DNA of 40,855 nt from an uncultured Verrucomicrobiaceae bacterium (GTDB taxonomy: Bacteria > Verrucomicrobiota > Verrucomicrobiia > Verrucomicrobiales > Verrucomicrobiaceae), in assembly GCA_937872615.1 (NCBI GenBank), contig CALMTT010000132.1, positions 1-40,855 of the forward strand, written 5' to 3'. Positions within the stretch are counted from its first letter, which is position 1, and each line of letters begins with the position of its first letter. Shown here in pieces: positions 1-8,418 of the stretch. The notes under the pieces were generated by a model. That model searched no databases and was not told the DNA's origin. It saw nothing but the letters and a program-made list of their open reading frames with translations. Made by a program: the position numbers and the translations under genes.

Positions 1-88
1 GTTGGTAAATCGAATGGAAACCGTTCAACTCAACATTTTAGAAGACTCAACATAAAACAACGACGATCCTTTTGCCGGAAGAGTATTG

Positions 89-484
89 ATGACACACAAC
101 CATCCTACTCATTCTAACCAACCGTCTGAGCCCCAAAAGACCGAATCACGGGAGATCTTCGTTTCATTCCCTGATTCCGATGCTGCATGGGCTCTCGAGG
201 AACTTCGGGCGTCCGTGCGTCCGCCGGTGCCGGTGCCACAGGCGTCATTGGATCTGTTGGTTGCAGCGGCTCAGGGCGATACAGGAGGCAGTCAGGCGGC
301 TCGAAGCTTCCTGTTCTGGCTGGCAGCAAGGCCGGATCCCACCGGATATCAGGGAAGCGGTGGCCTGGAGCTGCGTCGGATGGACCGGTATCATAAAGGG
401 GCCGCACTTGAGGTCCTGACCTGGTGGGCTGGCCCGACTCAATCAGACCAGCCCCTCTACGATTCACTCGCGAAGCTCGCATGA
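89..484 (+). CDS. Small hypothetical protein, DUF7673-like
   Basis: The product is about 131 residues. The ATG at 89 is preferred over the TTG just before it because a GGAAGAG Shine-Dalgarno site lies five bases upstream. The first 35 residues are polar and probably disordered. The rest contains a pattern of the type aL..L..aA..DTGgSq.aArsFLfwL, followed by an LRRMDRYHKGAALEVL helix, which resembles what I remember of the DUF7673 family found on plasmids and integrative elements. No catalytic motif, signal peptide or membrane segment is visible. It is convergent with the sigma fragment gene that ends at 500, only 15 bases away. The reading frame is credible from composition and the ribosome site; the family assignment is tentative and the function unknown. 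Confidence 0.6.
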   Translation: MTHNHPTHSNQPSEPQKTESREIFVSFPDSDAAWALEELRASVRPPVPVPQASLDLLVAAAQGDTGGSQAARSFLFWLAARPDPTGYQGSGGLELRRMDRYHKGAALEVLTWWAGPTQSDQPLYDSLAKLA

Positions 485-499
485 TGCCCAAAGCCCGAG

Positions 500-724
500 T
501 TAGCCCCACCTCTCTGAACCGACATCAGACAGGTCACTATGCTTGAACGAGGTCTGAATCTTCATCGCTGCGCGGTGAACTCGACTGCGTAGGGTGCTGC
601 TTTTGAGACCTGTCCGTTCTGCGATCTCTTCATAGGAATATCCTTCAATATATTTCATCTCCAGCAGCATGCAGTCCTGCTCCGAAACTACCTTAAGAAT
701 TTCCCGCTTCAATTCGTTACTCAT
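500..724 (-). CDS. Sigma-70 region 4 protein (C-terminal half of a split sigma factor)
   Basis: This 74-residue protein is essentially one sigma region 4 helix-turn-helix. Residues 16-57 hold the DCMLLEMKYIEGYSYEEIAE helix, the turn at RTGLKSSTLRSR, and the basic recognition helix VHRAAMKIQ. Region 4 binds the -35 promoter element and the beta flap of RNA polymerase. The ATG at 724 has an excellent AAGGAGAT Shine-Dalgarno six bases upstream, so it can be made on its own. It is in the same reading frame as the upstream gene (746-1261), which carries a region 2-like segment and ends at a TGA eight codons earlier. The pair therefore looks like one sigma factor divided into two polypeptides, or a gene broken by a nonsense mutation. 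Two-subunit sigma factors (SigO/RsoA of Bacillus) are a known precedent. Confidence 0.75.
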   Translation of the reverse strand: MSNELKREILKVVSEQDCMLLEMKYIEGYSYEEIAERTGLKSSTLRSRVHRAAMKIQTSFKHSDLSDVGSERWG

Positions 725-745
725 GGGGCATCTCCTTGTTTGGAA

Positions 746-1261
746 TCAATCGTGGTCGGTCTGCTCATCCAGCTCCAACCGGACCAGTTTGGCGTGCCAT
801 TGGTTCTGTTGGACCCGCCAGTATCCGTTGATGTAACCGAAAAGAACCATCAGGAAGAAGTTCTCCAGCTTAAGCCCACGGGTGGGGTCATATCGATCGA
901 TGGAGGTCAGGACAGCGTCCAATACCATCTGCTCGGGATCAAAAACGCCGCGATTTTCAGCAATACGGAGTCCGGTGGACCACATCGATTCCATCAGGAG
1001 ATTTGCACGCTGGTCCGCAATGGTGTTATGGGAGGTGCCAGCATTGAGCGCGGCTTCTTTGCCCTTGTTAAAGTGTGTAGGCAGATGCAGCTCCCGGGGC
1101 TTCAGCGCAGTCCCGTGCGTAAGGAGCCGAAGGGAAGGATCGCAAGCGTCTGGCGTCTCAGCAGATCCCAGGGAGCCCTTCTTGGGCTGCTCGGCCTGGT
1201 GCTGAGAATCTGCGGTAACCCCGGAATGCTTGGGGCTGCGTCTATGGATTTTGGGCTTCAT
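746..1261 (-). CDS. Sigma-70 region 2-like protein (N-terminal half of a split sigma factor)
   Basis: The product is 171 residues. Residues 1-80 are low in recognisable structure and basic. Residues 84-152 resemble sigma region 2, which binds core polymerase and the -10 element: a helix with FDPEQMVLDAVLTSIDRYDP, then TRGLKLENFFLMVLFGYING, comparable to the 'DL.Qeg..gL..A...FDp.rG.kF..Y....i' signature. There is no strong ribosome site before the ATG at 1261, so the start is uncertain and could lie further in. Translation ends at TGA 748-746; the same frame continues through eight codons into the region 4 gene at 724. It is divergent from the HTH-STAND gene starting near 1405, with which it may share a promoter region. 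The similarity to region 2 is by eye and moderate. Confidence 0.6.
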   Translation of the reverse strand: MKPKIHRRSPKHSGVTADSQHQAEQPKKGSLGSAETPDACDPSLRLLTHGTALKPRELHLPTHFNKGKEAALNAGTSHNTIADQRANLLMESMWSTGLRIAENRGVFDPEQMVLDAVLTSIDRYDPTRGLKLENFFLMVLFGYINGYWRVQQNQWHAKLVRLELDEQTDHD

Positions 1262-1404
1262 AATAAGTCATTGTTCGTTTATCCACCCGTAGCGCTCCTA
1301 AACTTGGGAGCCGGCCGCGGTGGTGGTTGCCGCGCTTGTAACCAGTAGAATTGGGAATCCCATATCTGCCCACGAAGCGGGCCGCTGCGGGTAGGCATAG
1401 CAGT

Positions 1405-2715
1405 ATGGCTGCAACCAAAATCAAAAGGATCGATCCCGCCAAACTCAGTCGGGCGCGAATGCAAAAGGGGTGGAGTCAGGAACGTCTGGCTTCCGAGCTC
1501 CAAAGGGCTGGTGTCGACAGCAGAACCTCAGTGAGGACCCTGCAGACCTACGAATCCACCGGCCGGGTGCCTGATCCCATGGTCACGATTCTGGCGAACG
1601 TCCTCGATGTGCCGGAGCAGGAGCTCCTACCTGACGCGAAGGCGCCGTGGCGAATTCCGCTGATGACCTATGATCGCTCCTGGATGCCTCCCGCAGCCCT
1701 GCTGAGAGCAGACGTTGGTGCTGTCGAATTCCATTTTCGCGAGAAAGAAATCTCCAGTCTACGCCAGTGGTGCTCCACACCACAAAGGACGATGGCAATG
1801 TTGTGCGTCGGCCCTGGCGGTATCGGGAAGACGCGACTCGCCACTGAGATTTGCCGCGTCATGAGCCAGGAGGAGTCCTGGCGCGCAGGTTTCCTCGACT
1901 ACAAGGCTTGTGTCCTCGACCTCGAGCTGTGGAAGGACATTTTTAACGACCCTTCACCCCTCTTGCTGGTCATGGATTACGCTGACCATCGCAGTAGTAT
2001 TGTGCTGTGGCTACTCCAGGAGGCAATCAAACGGAACGGTCGAAACAATATCCGGTTTCTCTTCCTCGCACGGAAGGCGGGGGAATGGTGGGAGCGGCTG
2101 AAGAACAGCGACCTCGCTCGTGAGTTCTTGCGCGGGCCTGCCTTATCACGGCTGAATTTACCTCCCATCGCACTGAGTAAAGAAAAGCGAGAGGAGTCAC
2201 ACGCAATCGCAGCCAAGGCTTTTGGCCTTGCCCTAAGCCGACCTCTTTCATGTGGACCTCCAGAGAATCTGGAGGATGAGTGCTTTGGTCGGGCGCTGTT
2301 GATTCACATGCACGCGTTGGCGTCCGTTGAAGGAGTTAGTCTAAAGGGCGAGGACGGACTTCTGGACTACGTGTTGGGACGGGAGCGTTCTTACTGGGAA
2401 GGGCGGCTGACCGAAGCGAGCCTCCCTGTATCGCTTCTTCCGGCCCTGGGGCAGATGATGGTCATCGCGACTCTTGCCGGGGGCATCCAGGATGAAGAGG
2501 ACGGACTCAATATCCTGAGTAAGCTGCCGTTTCTCAAGGACCGTCCCCATGACGTCATCCACGCCTTAAACCAAATCCTCTCCGACTGCTACCCGTGCGA
2601 GAATTGGATCGGACCGATTCTTCCTGACCTCCTCGGGGAACGACTCATCGAGACTCACGCGTCTGATGGGGCCTTCACAAAAGCCGCGTTCCAACTCGTA
2701 AGACTGTTGAAATAG
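1405..2715 (+). CDS. HTH-STAND NTPase (N-terminal part of an HTH-NTPase-TPR protein)
   Basis: The ATG at 1405 (MAATKIKRIDP) gives 436 residues. An in-frame start at 1351 would add 18 unconserved-looking residues. Residues about 12-75 form an XRE-type helix-turn-helix (LSRARMQKGWSQERLASELQ, then a recognition helix ending in TYEST). Residues 136-143 are a Walker A loop, GPGGIGKT, and about 186-194 a Walker B strand, LLLVMDYAD, as in STAND-type signalling ATPases. The C-terminal half is a helical region ending in ILPDLLGERLIE, a phrase typical just before the TPR part of single-chain HTH/NTPase/TPR proteins. The frame stops at TAG 2713-2715 and the TPR gene follows in the same frame four codons later. 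The family acts as ligand-sensing switches in regulation or phage defence; which applies here is unknown. Confidence 0.8.
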   Translation: MAATKIKRIDPAKLSRARMQKGWSQERLASELQRAGVDSRTSVRTLQTYESTGRVPDPMVTILANVLDVPEQELLPDAKAPWRIPLMTYDRSWMPPAALLRADVGAVEFHFREKEISSLRQWCSTPQRTMAMLCVGPGGIGKTRLATEICRVMSQEESWRAGFLDYKACVLDLELWKDIFNDPSPLLLVMDYADHRSSIVLWLLQEAIKRNGRNNIRFLFLARKAGEWWERLKNSDLAREFLRGPALSRLNLPPIALSKEKREESHAIAAKAFGLALSRPLSCGPPENLEDECFGRALLIHMHALASVEGVSLKGEDGLLDYVLGRERSYWEGRLTEASLPVSLLPALGQMMVIATLAGGIQDEEDGLNILSKLPFLKDRPHDVIHALNQILSDCYPCENWIGPILPDLLGERLIETHASDGAFTKAAFQLVRLLK

Positions 2716-2724
2716 GGCTGTTCT

Positions 2725-4782
2725 ATGCAGGCTGCAAAATCAGCCATCACAACCCTCAATCGGCTTGCACACCGTAGGCCGGAGAATGAGAAGCTGGTTG
2801 AACAATTCCTCCTTGAGGATATCGATTCGCTGGCCCCCTTGGCGATCGAAGTCGCCATTGAGGACGGTGATCCGGTAGGGCTCATTCTGGCCACTGTTCT
2901 AGAACGTCACCCCAATCCGCGAAGGGCACTCACGTTGCTATCCCTGATCCCGGACAATACGGTCGCATTAAGGCAGGTTGGTATCACCGTAGCATCCCAA
3001 ATCCTCGCTGCTTCAGTTGCGTCAGTATCCTTGCCCAAGGCAATTGTTGCAGACTTTCGAACCACCCTGGCGTTTCGATTGGCTGAGGCGGGGCGGTTGG
3101 TCGAAGCCAGGGATGAGATTCTCAAGGCGATTTCTGTCTATGAGGACGTATGCCTCGAAGACTTTGATAAACACGGGCTAAACTTTGCAGCTTCACAGAG
3201 CATTCTCTCGGGTATCCTCCAACAGCTCGGTCGTTCCCAAGAAGCTCTCGATGCAGCCGAGCGCACGCACTCAATTATCGCGCGCCTAAACCACAACTCT
3301 TCGGGAAAACACGCTTCTCAACTGGCAACGAGCCTCAACAACCTCGCGGTCATGTATCGGGAACGCGGTGATCGAGCCAAGGCGATTCAGTATGCTGCCG
3401 CTGGGCTTGAGCTCCGAGAACAGCTCGCCGAACAGGATCCCAAACTGCTTCCCGGTGTTGCCAAGTCCTTTGATTCGCTGGCTCAGGAGCACCTTCATCT
3501 GGGGCAGTTTCCCCAAGCAATCGAACGATCTCAAAAGGCAGTGGAAATCTGGGAGAATCTCGCAGCCGATAGCTGGGATGCACACGGACCGTCGCTCGCC
3601 TATTCACTCGATGGCTTGGCGACATGCTCCAGCGCAGTTGGGCTTCTGAAGGAAGCCCTCAGCCAATCCGAACGTTCGGTGCAAATCTACACTGAGTTCC
3701 ACGCCCGCGACCCTGCAGCCTTCGGCCCCGATTTGGCCCATGCAGAAGCGAATCTAGCCATTTACCTTAGGAAGGTGGGAGCCATAGCCGAAGCGAGAAG
3801 AGTTTCGGAATCGGCGGTCAGTCGATGGGAGAAACTGGCCGCCATCGACGCTGAGGCGACAAACCCCGATCTCGCCGCAGCCCTCGTTACTCATTCCTCG
3901 TTGCTGGCAGCCTGTGGAGAAACTGACTTAGGCTTAGAAGCGGCTCAGCGCTCGGTTCAGATTCGGGAGCATTTGGCTTCGGCCGATCCCAAACGATATC
4001 GCCAGGATTTGGCTTACAGCTTAGGGATGCTCGCGCACCGACTTAGTAACGCGCGGCAGTTTGATGCTGCGGTCAAAAGCGGTGAGCGCTGTGTTGAAAT
4101 ATGGGAAGAGTTGTCGCAAAGAGGGGTCCAATCGATTTTGCGACAACTCGCAACGGCATTGCACAACCTCGGGATACGGCACGCCGAAGCTGGAAACGAA
4201 GCCAAGTCGTTGGAAATCGCACGCCGGGCCGTTGCTCAATTCGAAGGGCTGACTGCCGAGACGCGCCGTCACTGCGCTGCGGAATTCGCCGCCGCCACGA
4301 ACTCATTGGCTGTTCGTCTCTCGAACGCAGGGGAGCATGGTGCGGCACTTGTTGCTGCCCAACAGGCAGCAACGCTTCTGCGCCCGCTCGCGGAGCGTTT
4401 TCCGGATCGATACCGAGGCGAATACGCAAGTGCGCTCAACACCTGCTCCCTCCGGCTTGCCAAACTGTCTCGGAATGAACAGTCACTGGAGATGGCCAAG
4501 GAGGTTGTGCGCCTCCGCCAGTTGGATGCGGCAGATGGGGCACCAAGGAAGCTTGCGGAGGTGGGCGACGCCCTTAACAACCTCTCCCTACGTCAGATAG
4601 CCTGTGGCCAGCACGAAGAGGCCATGGAAAGTGCGGAGAGAGCTCTGGAATGGATCGAAAAGGCCGCAGCGGTGAAGTCCACGTGGATTGTATTGGTGGC
4701 AAAAGGAACCTCAAACCCTCGACCAGGCCAGGTCATCTTCAAACGTCGGGGATGCGTCGGTTTCCAGGAATCGTGGCGCTAG
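2725..4782 (+). CDS. TPR repeat protein (C-terminal part of the split STAND protein)
   Basis: The product is 685 residues, nearly all alpha-helical repeat. Residues 1-110 are a helical linker (AAKSAITTLNRLAHRRPENE). From about 110 onward there are repeated TPR units of the long type, with phrases such as LATSLNNLAVMYRERGDRAKAI, LAYSLDGLATCSSAVGLLKEAL and LATALHNLGIRHAEAGNEAKSL. TPR arrays usually act as the sensing arm of STAND ATPases. The start ATG at 2725 has only a weak AGGG ribosome site that overlaps the stop of the preceding gene, and both genes share one reading frame, so this is probably the second half of an originally single protein. The last 24 residues lie antisense to the Fic gene and do not look like TPR, suggesting that the 3' end was replaced or extended. 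Confidence 0.8.
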   Translation: MQAAKSAITTLNRLAHRRPENEKLVEQFLLEDIDSLAPLAIEVAIEDGDPVGLILATVLERHPNPRRALTLLSLIPDNTVALRQVGITVASQILAASVASVSLPKAIVADFRTTLAFRLAEAGRLVEARDEILKAISVYEDVCLEDFDKHGLNFAASQSILSGILQQLGRSQEALDAAERTHSIIARLNHNSSGKHASQLATSLNNLAVMYRERGDRAKAIQYAAAGLELREQLAEQDPKLLPGVAKSFDSLAQEHLHLGQFPQAIERSQKAVEIWENLAADSWDAHGPSLAYSLDGLATCSSAVGLLKEALSQSERSVQIYTEFHARDPAAFGPDLAHAEANLAIYLRKVGAIAEARRVSESAVSRWEKLAAIDAEATNPDLAAALVTHSSLLAACGETDLGLEAAQRSVQIREHLASADPKRYRQDLAYSLGMLAHRLSNARQFDAAVKSGERCVEIWEELSQRGVQSILRQLATALHNLGIRHAEAGNEAKSLEIARRAVAQFEGLTAETRRHCAAEFAAATNSLAVRLSNAGEHGAALVAAQQAATLLRPLAERFPDRYRGEYASALNTCSLRLAKLSRNEQSLEMAKEVVRLRQLDAADGAPRKLAEVGDALNNLSLRQIACGQHEEAMESAERALEWIEKAAAVKSTWIVLVAKGTSNPRPGQVIFKRRGCVGFQESWR

Positions 4783-5415
4783 CCTGAAGGGCGAGGGCGC
4801 TGGTCCGGGCTTGGAAGGTAGGTCGATCTCCGCGCTCAAGAACCGAATGAAAGGACCCAGATCGTTGGAACCCGATTCTCGGATGGCAGTTCGATAACTG
4901 GATTGGTTTGCGAAAGTAGGAAGTGTGCCGAACAGCTTCTCGGTTTGCACCGCCAAGATGGCACGGCCCGTTCGTCCGTTGCCGTCGAGGAATGGATGGA
5001 TACGCTCGAACCGGACATGGAAGAACGACACGGCGCGCAGAAGTTCGTGGGAGTTGAGCGAATCTAAACCGGGCCGAAGCAGCTCCCGATACTGAAACAA
5101 TGCCAAGTGGAGCTCCCGGTCGATCCTGTGAGGGTCGGATGATGGATAGCCAGAGACGGTAGCCATCTGACCTGGGGTTCGAAACTGCCCGGCCCAAGGA
5201 TGAACCCTTTGGAAAATGAGATGATGCACGAGTCGAAGGTCCTCGACCCCAAGCTCTTGCAGTGAATCAATCGATCGCAGCGCGGTCAACGCATCTAATT
5301 GGCCGACGCTCACCTCATCCTCGTAGTGCCTCAACGTCCGGATTTCGGGCTGCATCGGCAGTTTCCGGATCTGATTCCAACGGTGGGGGGAGGGGCTTCC
5401 TTGAAACGCTGGCAT
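4711..5415 (-). CDS. Fic domain protein (putative AMP transferase)
   Basis: With the start at ATG 5415 (MPAFQGSPSP) it has 234 residues; AGGAA about ten bases upstream supports this start, though the frame is open up to 5547. The Fic core contains HPFLDGNGRTGR at residues 140-151, matching the full HPFx(D/E)GNGRxxR motif with catalytic His and phosphate-binding loop, and a typical preceding LRLVHHLIFQRVHPWAGQFR segment. Fic enzymes usually transfer AMP from ATP to a hydroxyl of a target protein, and on mobile elements they are often toxins. No neighbouring VbhA-like antitoxin with an (S/T)xxxE(G/N) helix could be identified. Its 3' end overlaps the end of the convergent TPR gene by 72 bases. 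RadC lies upstream on the same strand. Confidence 0.88.
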   Translation of the reverse strand: MPAFQGSPSPHRWNQIRKLPMQPEIRTLRHYEDEVSVGQLDALTALRSIDSLQELGVEDLRLVHHLIFQRVHPWAGQFRTPGQMATVSGYPSSDPHRIDRELHLALFQYRELLRPGLDSLNSHELLRAVSFFHVRFERIHPFLDGNGRTGRAILAVQTEKLFGTLPTFANQSSYRTAIRESGSNDLGPFIRFLSAEIDLPSKPGPAPSPFRLAPRFLETDASPTFEDDLAWSRV

Positions 5416-5722
5416 TATTGACCAATTCCTAGTTTTGTCCGATAGTAGCTCTATGTTGACGTCGCAGAAGAGTCTCACAAAGTCCGCCAGCTCTGCAACC
5501 CACGTTGCCGCCGCTCTCAAACGCGACTTGGAGTTCGTGTCTGCCAATCAGCAGATCGAAGGATTCTCGGGAGAAATCACCGAAGCGATCGCCAATCATC
5601 AGCCTGACTTGGCAGCCATCTCCGAGTCGGCTCAAAAGTTCGGCGCTCAAGTCCCGAATCCGGCAAATCTGTCGACACCTCCGCTCGTTCGTCGTTGATT
5701 GCTGCTCCTTCTCCGGCCGTCC
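5416..5722. other. Gap between radC and the Fic gene
   Basis: About 300 bases without a convincing gene. The Fic frame stays open to 5547, and a plus-strand frame (5435-5698) gives a plausible-looking alanine/serine-rich 87-residue peptide, but neither has a good ribosome site or a recognisable domain. It may hold the Fic promoter or the remains of an upstream antitoxin gene. Confidence 0.35.
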
Positions 5723-6352
5723 TCACAGGGACGAAAAATATCCCAGCTCCCTCAAGGATGCGTAACCGCGCGATTGCTGATCTGAGGGTAGTCCTAGAAT
5801 CACGTGATCCAAGAGTTCGATCTTCAACAATTGTCCGGCGCGAATGAGATCGCGAGTCACCCGCACATCGGCATCCGATGGCGTCGGATCCCCACTCGGA
5901 TGATTGTGCAGGACCAGAATGGCTGCAGAATTCGAAGTGATTGCTGGCCGAAAAACCTCGCGAGGGTGGACCAACACGGTATCGAGGGTTCCCACCGCGA
6001 CTTCGTGCACATTGATGATGTGTCGTCGGGTGTTTAGACAGACCACCTTGAAACGTTCCGTGTTGTAGCTGCGGAATTCCTCCCGGAAGCACTCGGCCAC
6101 CCGTTCTGGTGTGTCGAGAATCGGATAGTCCTTCCTCTTCTCCTTGGCCAATTCCTGGGCCAGCAGGAAGGCACTCCGGATCGTTTTCGCTTTGGAAGGC
6201 CCAATTCCTGTGATCTGGGTGAGATCGTCAAAAGACGCCCGGGATAGATCGGTCAACGATTGAAACTGTTTAAGGAGATGATCCGCCGCCTCCTCTCCCG
6301 CCAGATCAACGAGAACGCCTGCGGTGTTATGCCTCTGCTCCTCGATTCCCAT
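5723..6352 (-). CDS. radC: RadC family JAMM protein
   Basis: The product is 209 residues. The N-terminal third holds a helix-hairpin-helix (LTQITGIGPSKAKTI at about 45-59). The MPN/JAMM domain follows, with the metal site H149-x-H151-x10-D162 in the phrase VLHNHPSGDPTPSDAD, and an upstream EVFRPAI segment typical of RadC. RadC proteins are common cargo on mobile elements; the fold is that of JAB/JAMM metalloproteases, but their biochemical role is not settled. The ATG at 6352 has an AGGA ribosome site close by. The gene lies about 200 bases after the E2-like gene on the same strand, so it could belong to the CBASS transcript. In full type II CBASS a JAB protease (Cap3) deconjugates the CD-NTase. 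Whether this RadC does so is speculation. Confidence 0.9.
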   Translation of the reverse strand: MGIEEQRHNTAGVLVDLAGEEAADHLLKQFQSLTDLSRASFDDLTQITGIGPSKAKTIRSAFLLAQELAKEKRKDYPILDTPERVAECFREEFRSYNTERFKVVCLNTRRHIINVHEVAVGTLDTVLVHPREVFRPAITSNSAAILVLHNHPSGDPTPSDADVRVTRDLIRAGQLLKIELLDHVILGLPSDQQSRGYASLRELGYFSSL

Positions 6353-6555
6353 CTATTCCTACTCCTCGTAAAGCCCGACCGCTCCACCGCGGACACTAAA
6401 ATTCCAAACAGCCTTTTTAGCATATTTCCACTGGATACCACAAGCGGCAGCATCGTCCTACGAACACTAGACAAAGCCACGCAAAGAGAGCATATCCATT
6501 GCAGGGGCACTGAAGGATTTCGGCTCGATTCTGTCCGCCATACTTTGATAGGGGG

Positions 6556-7215
6556 TCAGAGATTCTTTGCTTCCCTCGCAAACCAAGCACGGGAAGCCGC
6601 ATTACGGAGGGGGTTCAACTCCAACCGTACACGGCACTTGCCGAGACGCAGCCCGCATCCGCAAGGACAAGGATGCTTGTTGGCTATGCGTTTCTTGAGC
6701 GACAGGGCCCATAGTGCCTGTTTCACCTGGGATGCCGTAGTCAGACCGAACATTGCTTGGTAGTCGGCTAGTGCACCCGGTGCCCCGTGCGGCAATTCGC
6801 CGAACGGGAAACTTCGTCCTGACGTAAGAGATTTCGAAACGGCGAACAGAAATGGAACCAACGCTCGATCCACAAAACCGAGGATGCTTGGGCAACCCCT
6901 AACGATGGCAAGAAGTCGGAGTGGTGACCCGAGGCACAGCGAACCGTCTGAATTGACGTGGAACTCGGGTAACCTTGGAATCCGGCTTCCTGTTTCGAAC
7001 ACGACCGGAATGTCACGAGGGAATCCCTGGGGAACTTCGATGGCGATCTGAAATTCATCTTCAATCGTCGCTTTATCGCTGGGGCAGCTTGCCGCGAAAC
7101 GAAACAATCCGCTCAACCGGATCCCACCGCTCTCGGTTGGATTCAGCGTCATCTCTGGATAGCCCCCGAGGAACTCGGAGCAACCCCAATGGGCTGGAAT
7201 TACAAATCGCGTCAC
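6556..7215 (-). CDS. cap2: CBASS E2-like protein (type II-short Cap2-like)
   Basis: The GTG at 7215 overlaps the TGA of the CD-NTase gene (GTGA), giving a 219-residue protein. The earlier open frame lies inside the CD-NTase gene and is not used. Residues 1-130 fit an E2/UBC-like fold: a beta-rich start, VPQGFPRDIPVVFE (E2 PxxFP-like), then EFHVNSDGSLCLGSPLR, with the presumed catalytic cysteine C94 next to H86. The C terminus has a cysteine cluster, CPCGCG...GKC (C183, C185, C187, C194), probably binding zinc. No E1 adenylation domain is present, which matches type II-short CBASS, where a lone E2 joins the C terminus of the CD-NTase to a target and raises its activity. The gene order and coupled start support this. 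The symbol is used in that broad sense. Confidence 0.8.
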   Translation of the reverse strand: MTRFVIPAHWGCSEFLGGYPEMTLNPTESGGIRLSGLFRFAASCPSDKATIEDEFQIAIEVPQGFPRDIPVVFETGSRIPRLPEFHVNSDGSLCLGSPLRLLAIVRGCPSILGFVDRALVPFLFAVSKSLTSGRSFPFGELPHGAPGALADYQAMFGLTTASQVKQALWALSLKKRIANKHPCPCGCGLRLGKCRVRLELNPLRNAASRAWFAREAKNL

Positions 7216-8417
7216 GCGCACCAGGGTTTGGGCGGGGGCTCTGAGATAACGGTGTGGCGTGCCGGTTTCGGGGCGATCACAGGCCGCTGCTGGCCGAACC
7301 GGTTTTTCAGCCACTCCTCGGAAACGCGAACTTGGAAGACATCCTGAACAGCCTCCCGAAAGGCCTCGGCGGTGTGTGCTGCTGCAATTCGACTGAGATC
7401 TTTGATTGCCTGGCGAACCCAACGCCTGAACGTCCCCTCCAGGTCCAAATGACTGCTATCGGCTGCATACCACTTCTCAGCGAAATCCTCCTCTGGATGC
7501 ACTGGGTTTGGGACTTTGGGGTTAGAGTGAGAAATGGCCGATTCCATGTTGGGTAGAATTTGCCTCAAGGCCTCGGCCGCATCATTTGCACCGGTGTATG
7601 CGTGTGCGGCCAAAGTAGTGATGATGATCGAGATGGGTTGGCGATCCCGACCATCAATAAATGCTACGTCTCGGTGCCGTTTGAGGATTTGGATGGCTTG
7701 TTGGAGCGGAGATCTCCAGGAGCTAGCCGGAAGCTCCTCGACCTTGCTCTTACCTTCTAGGATGAGGGTTTGAGAAGGAGGGCGAAATGATTTCTGGCGG
7801 ATTCGGCTTTCGAACCAACGTGCATACCCCTCGGAATTGCTGACCCTCCAGTTAGGGGTCATCACAGGGTATCCCGGGTGTGTTTTGTCGGTGATGGCAC
7901 CGGCATGGCACGCGATCCCGTTGGCGAGTTCCGAGGGGATGCCATTTACGACCATCCTTTTGGCAAGGGCCGCTCTAGCGGCCGCGTCTTCGGGAATCGA
8001 CGGTACGGCATCCAGGTGAAAGCCGACCTCGTCCTTATAGCTGAGGCGCCAACAGCGGTTCTTTTCGTCGAGAGGCGTTTGGATTTGGTTGGCGACTCGA
8101 TACGCTTCGAGGTCCTGCCCAACCATGTGTTTGAGGTCCTTCTGGGCATGGGTTGCCTTCGTGATGCCACGTTCCAGGCGACACCCCATGTCAAGATCGT
8201 ACTCGTCAACCTCCGACAGCGGTCGCACAACGGTACCTAGGCGAAAGGACCCTTGGGGGTAGATTCGCGGGCTGTAGCTGCTGCATCTCTGCCCCGGTTC
8301 CCCGAACCATTCACCAAGCCTCTTGTAGCGCGCTTCAGCCTTTTGTCGGGCCATATCTGGAAGGTCGATTTCGTGGAGGATTGCCGTGAGAACAGCGGCA
8401 TCGATTTGGGGTGTCAT
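7212..8417 (-). CDS. cdn: CBASS CD-NTase (cyclic oligonucleotide synthase)
   Basis: The product is 401 residues. The nucleotidyltransferase core has GSFRLGTVV at 56-64 (the G-S motif), the acidic pair D74 and D76 in DEYDLDMG, and a third acid D136 in GFHLDAVPS: the cGAS/DncV-type metal triad. An OAS1-like helical domain should follow. Such enzymes make cyclic di- or trinucleotides on phage infection. The C terminus is a proline-rich tail ending in PKPWCA, which looks flexible, as expected for a CD-NTase whose last residue is joined to a target by an E2. The start ATG lies one base after the TGA of the cap5-like gene, and its stop overlaps the E2 start, so the three are translated together. 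The clade, and so the product nucleotide, cannot be told from sequence reading alone. Confidence 0.9.
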   Translation of the reverse strand: MTPQIDAAVLTAILHEIDLPDMARQKAEARYKRLGEWFGEPGQRCSSYSPRIYPQGSFRLGTVVRPLSEVDEYDLDMGCRLERGITKATHAQKDLKHMVGQDLEAYRVANQIQTPLDEKNRCWRLSYKDEVGFHLDAVPSIPEDAAARAALAKRMVVNGIPSELANGIACHAGAITDKTHPGYPVMTPNWRVSNSEGYARWFESRIRQKSFRPPSQTLILEGKSKVEELPASSWRSPLQQAIQILKRHRDVAFIDGRDRQPISIIITTLAAHAYTGANDAAEALRQILPNMESAISHSNPKVPNPVHPEEDFAEKWYAADSSHLDLEGTFRRWVRQAIKDLSRIAAAHTAEAFREAVQDVFQVRVSEEWLKNRFGQQRPVIAPKPARHTVISEPPPKPWCA

Positions 8418-8418
8418 G

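Noticed and set aside
740..1348. A 202-codon plus-strand frame opposite the sigma region 2 gene
   Set aside because: It is antisense to a frame with recognisable sigma-like sequence and has no domain or ribosome site.
6260..6763. A 167-codon plus-strand frame spanning the radC/E2 gap
   Set aside because: It overlaps both supported genes antisense and shows no domain.
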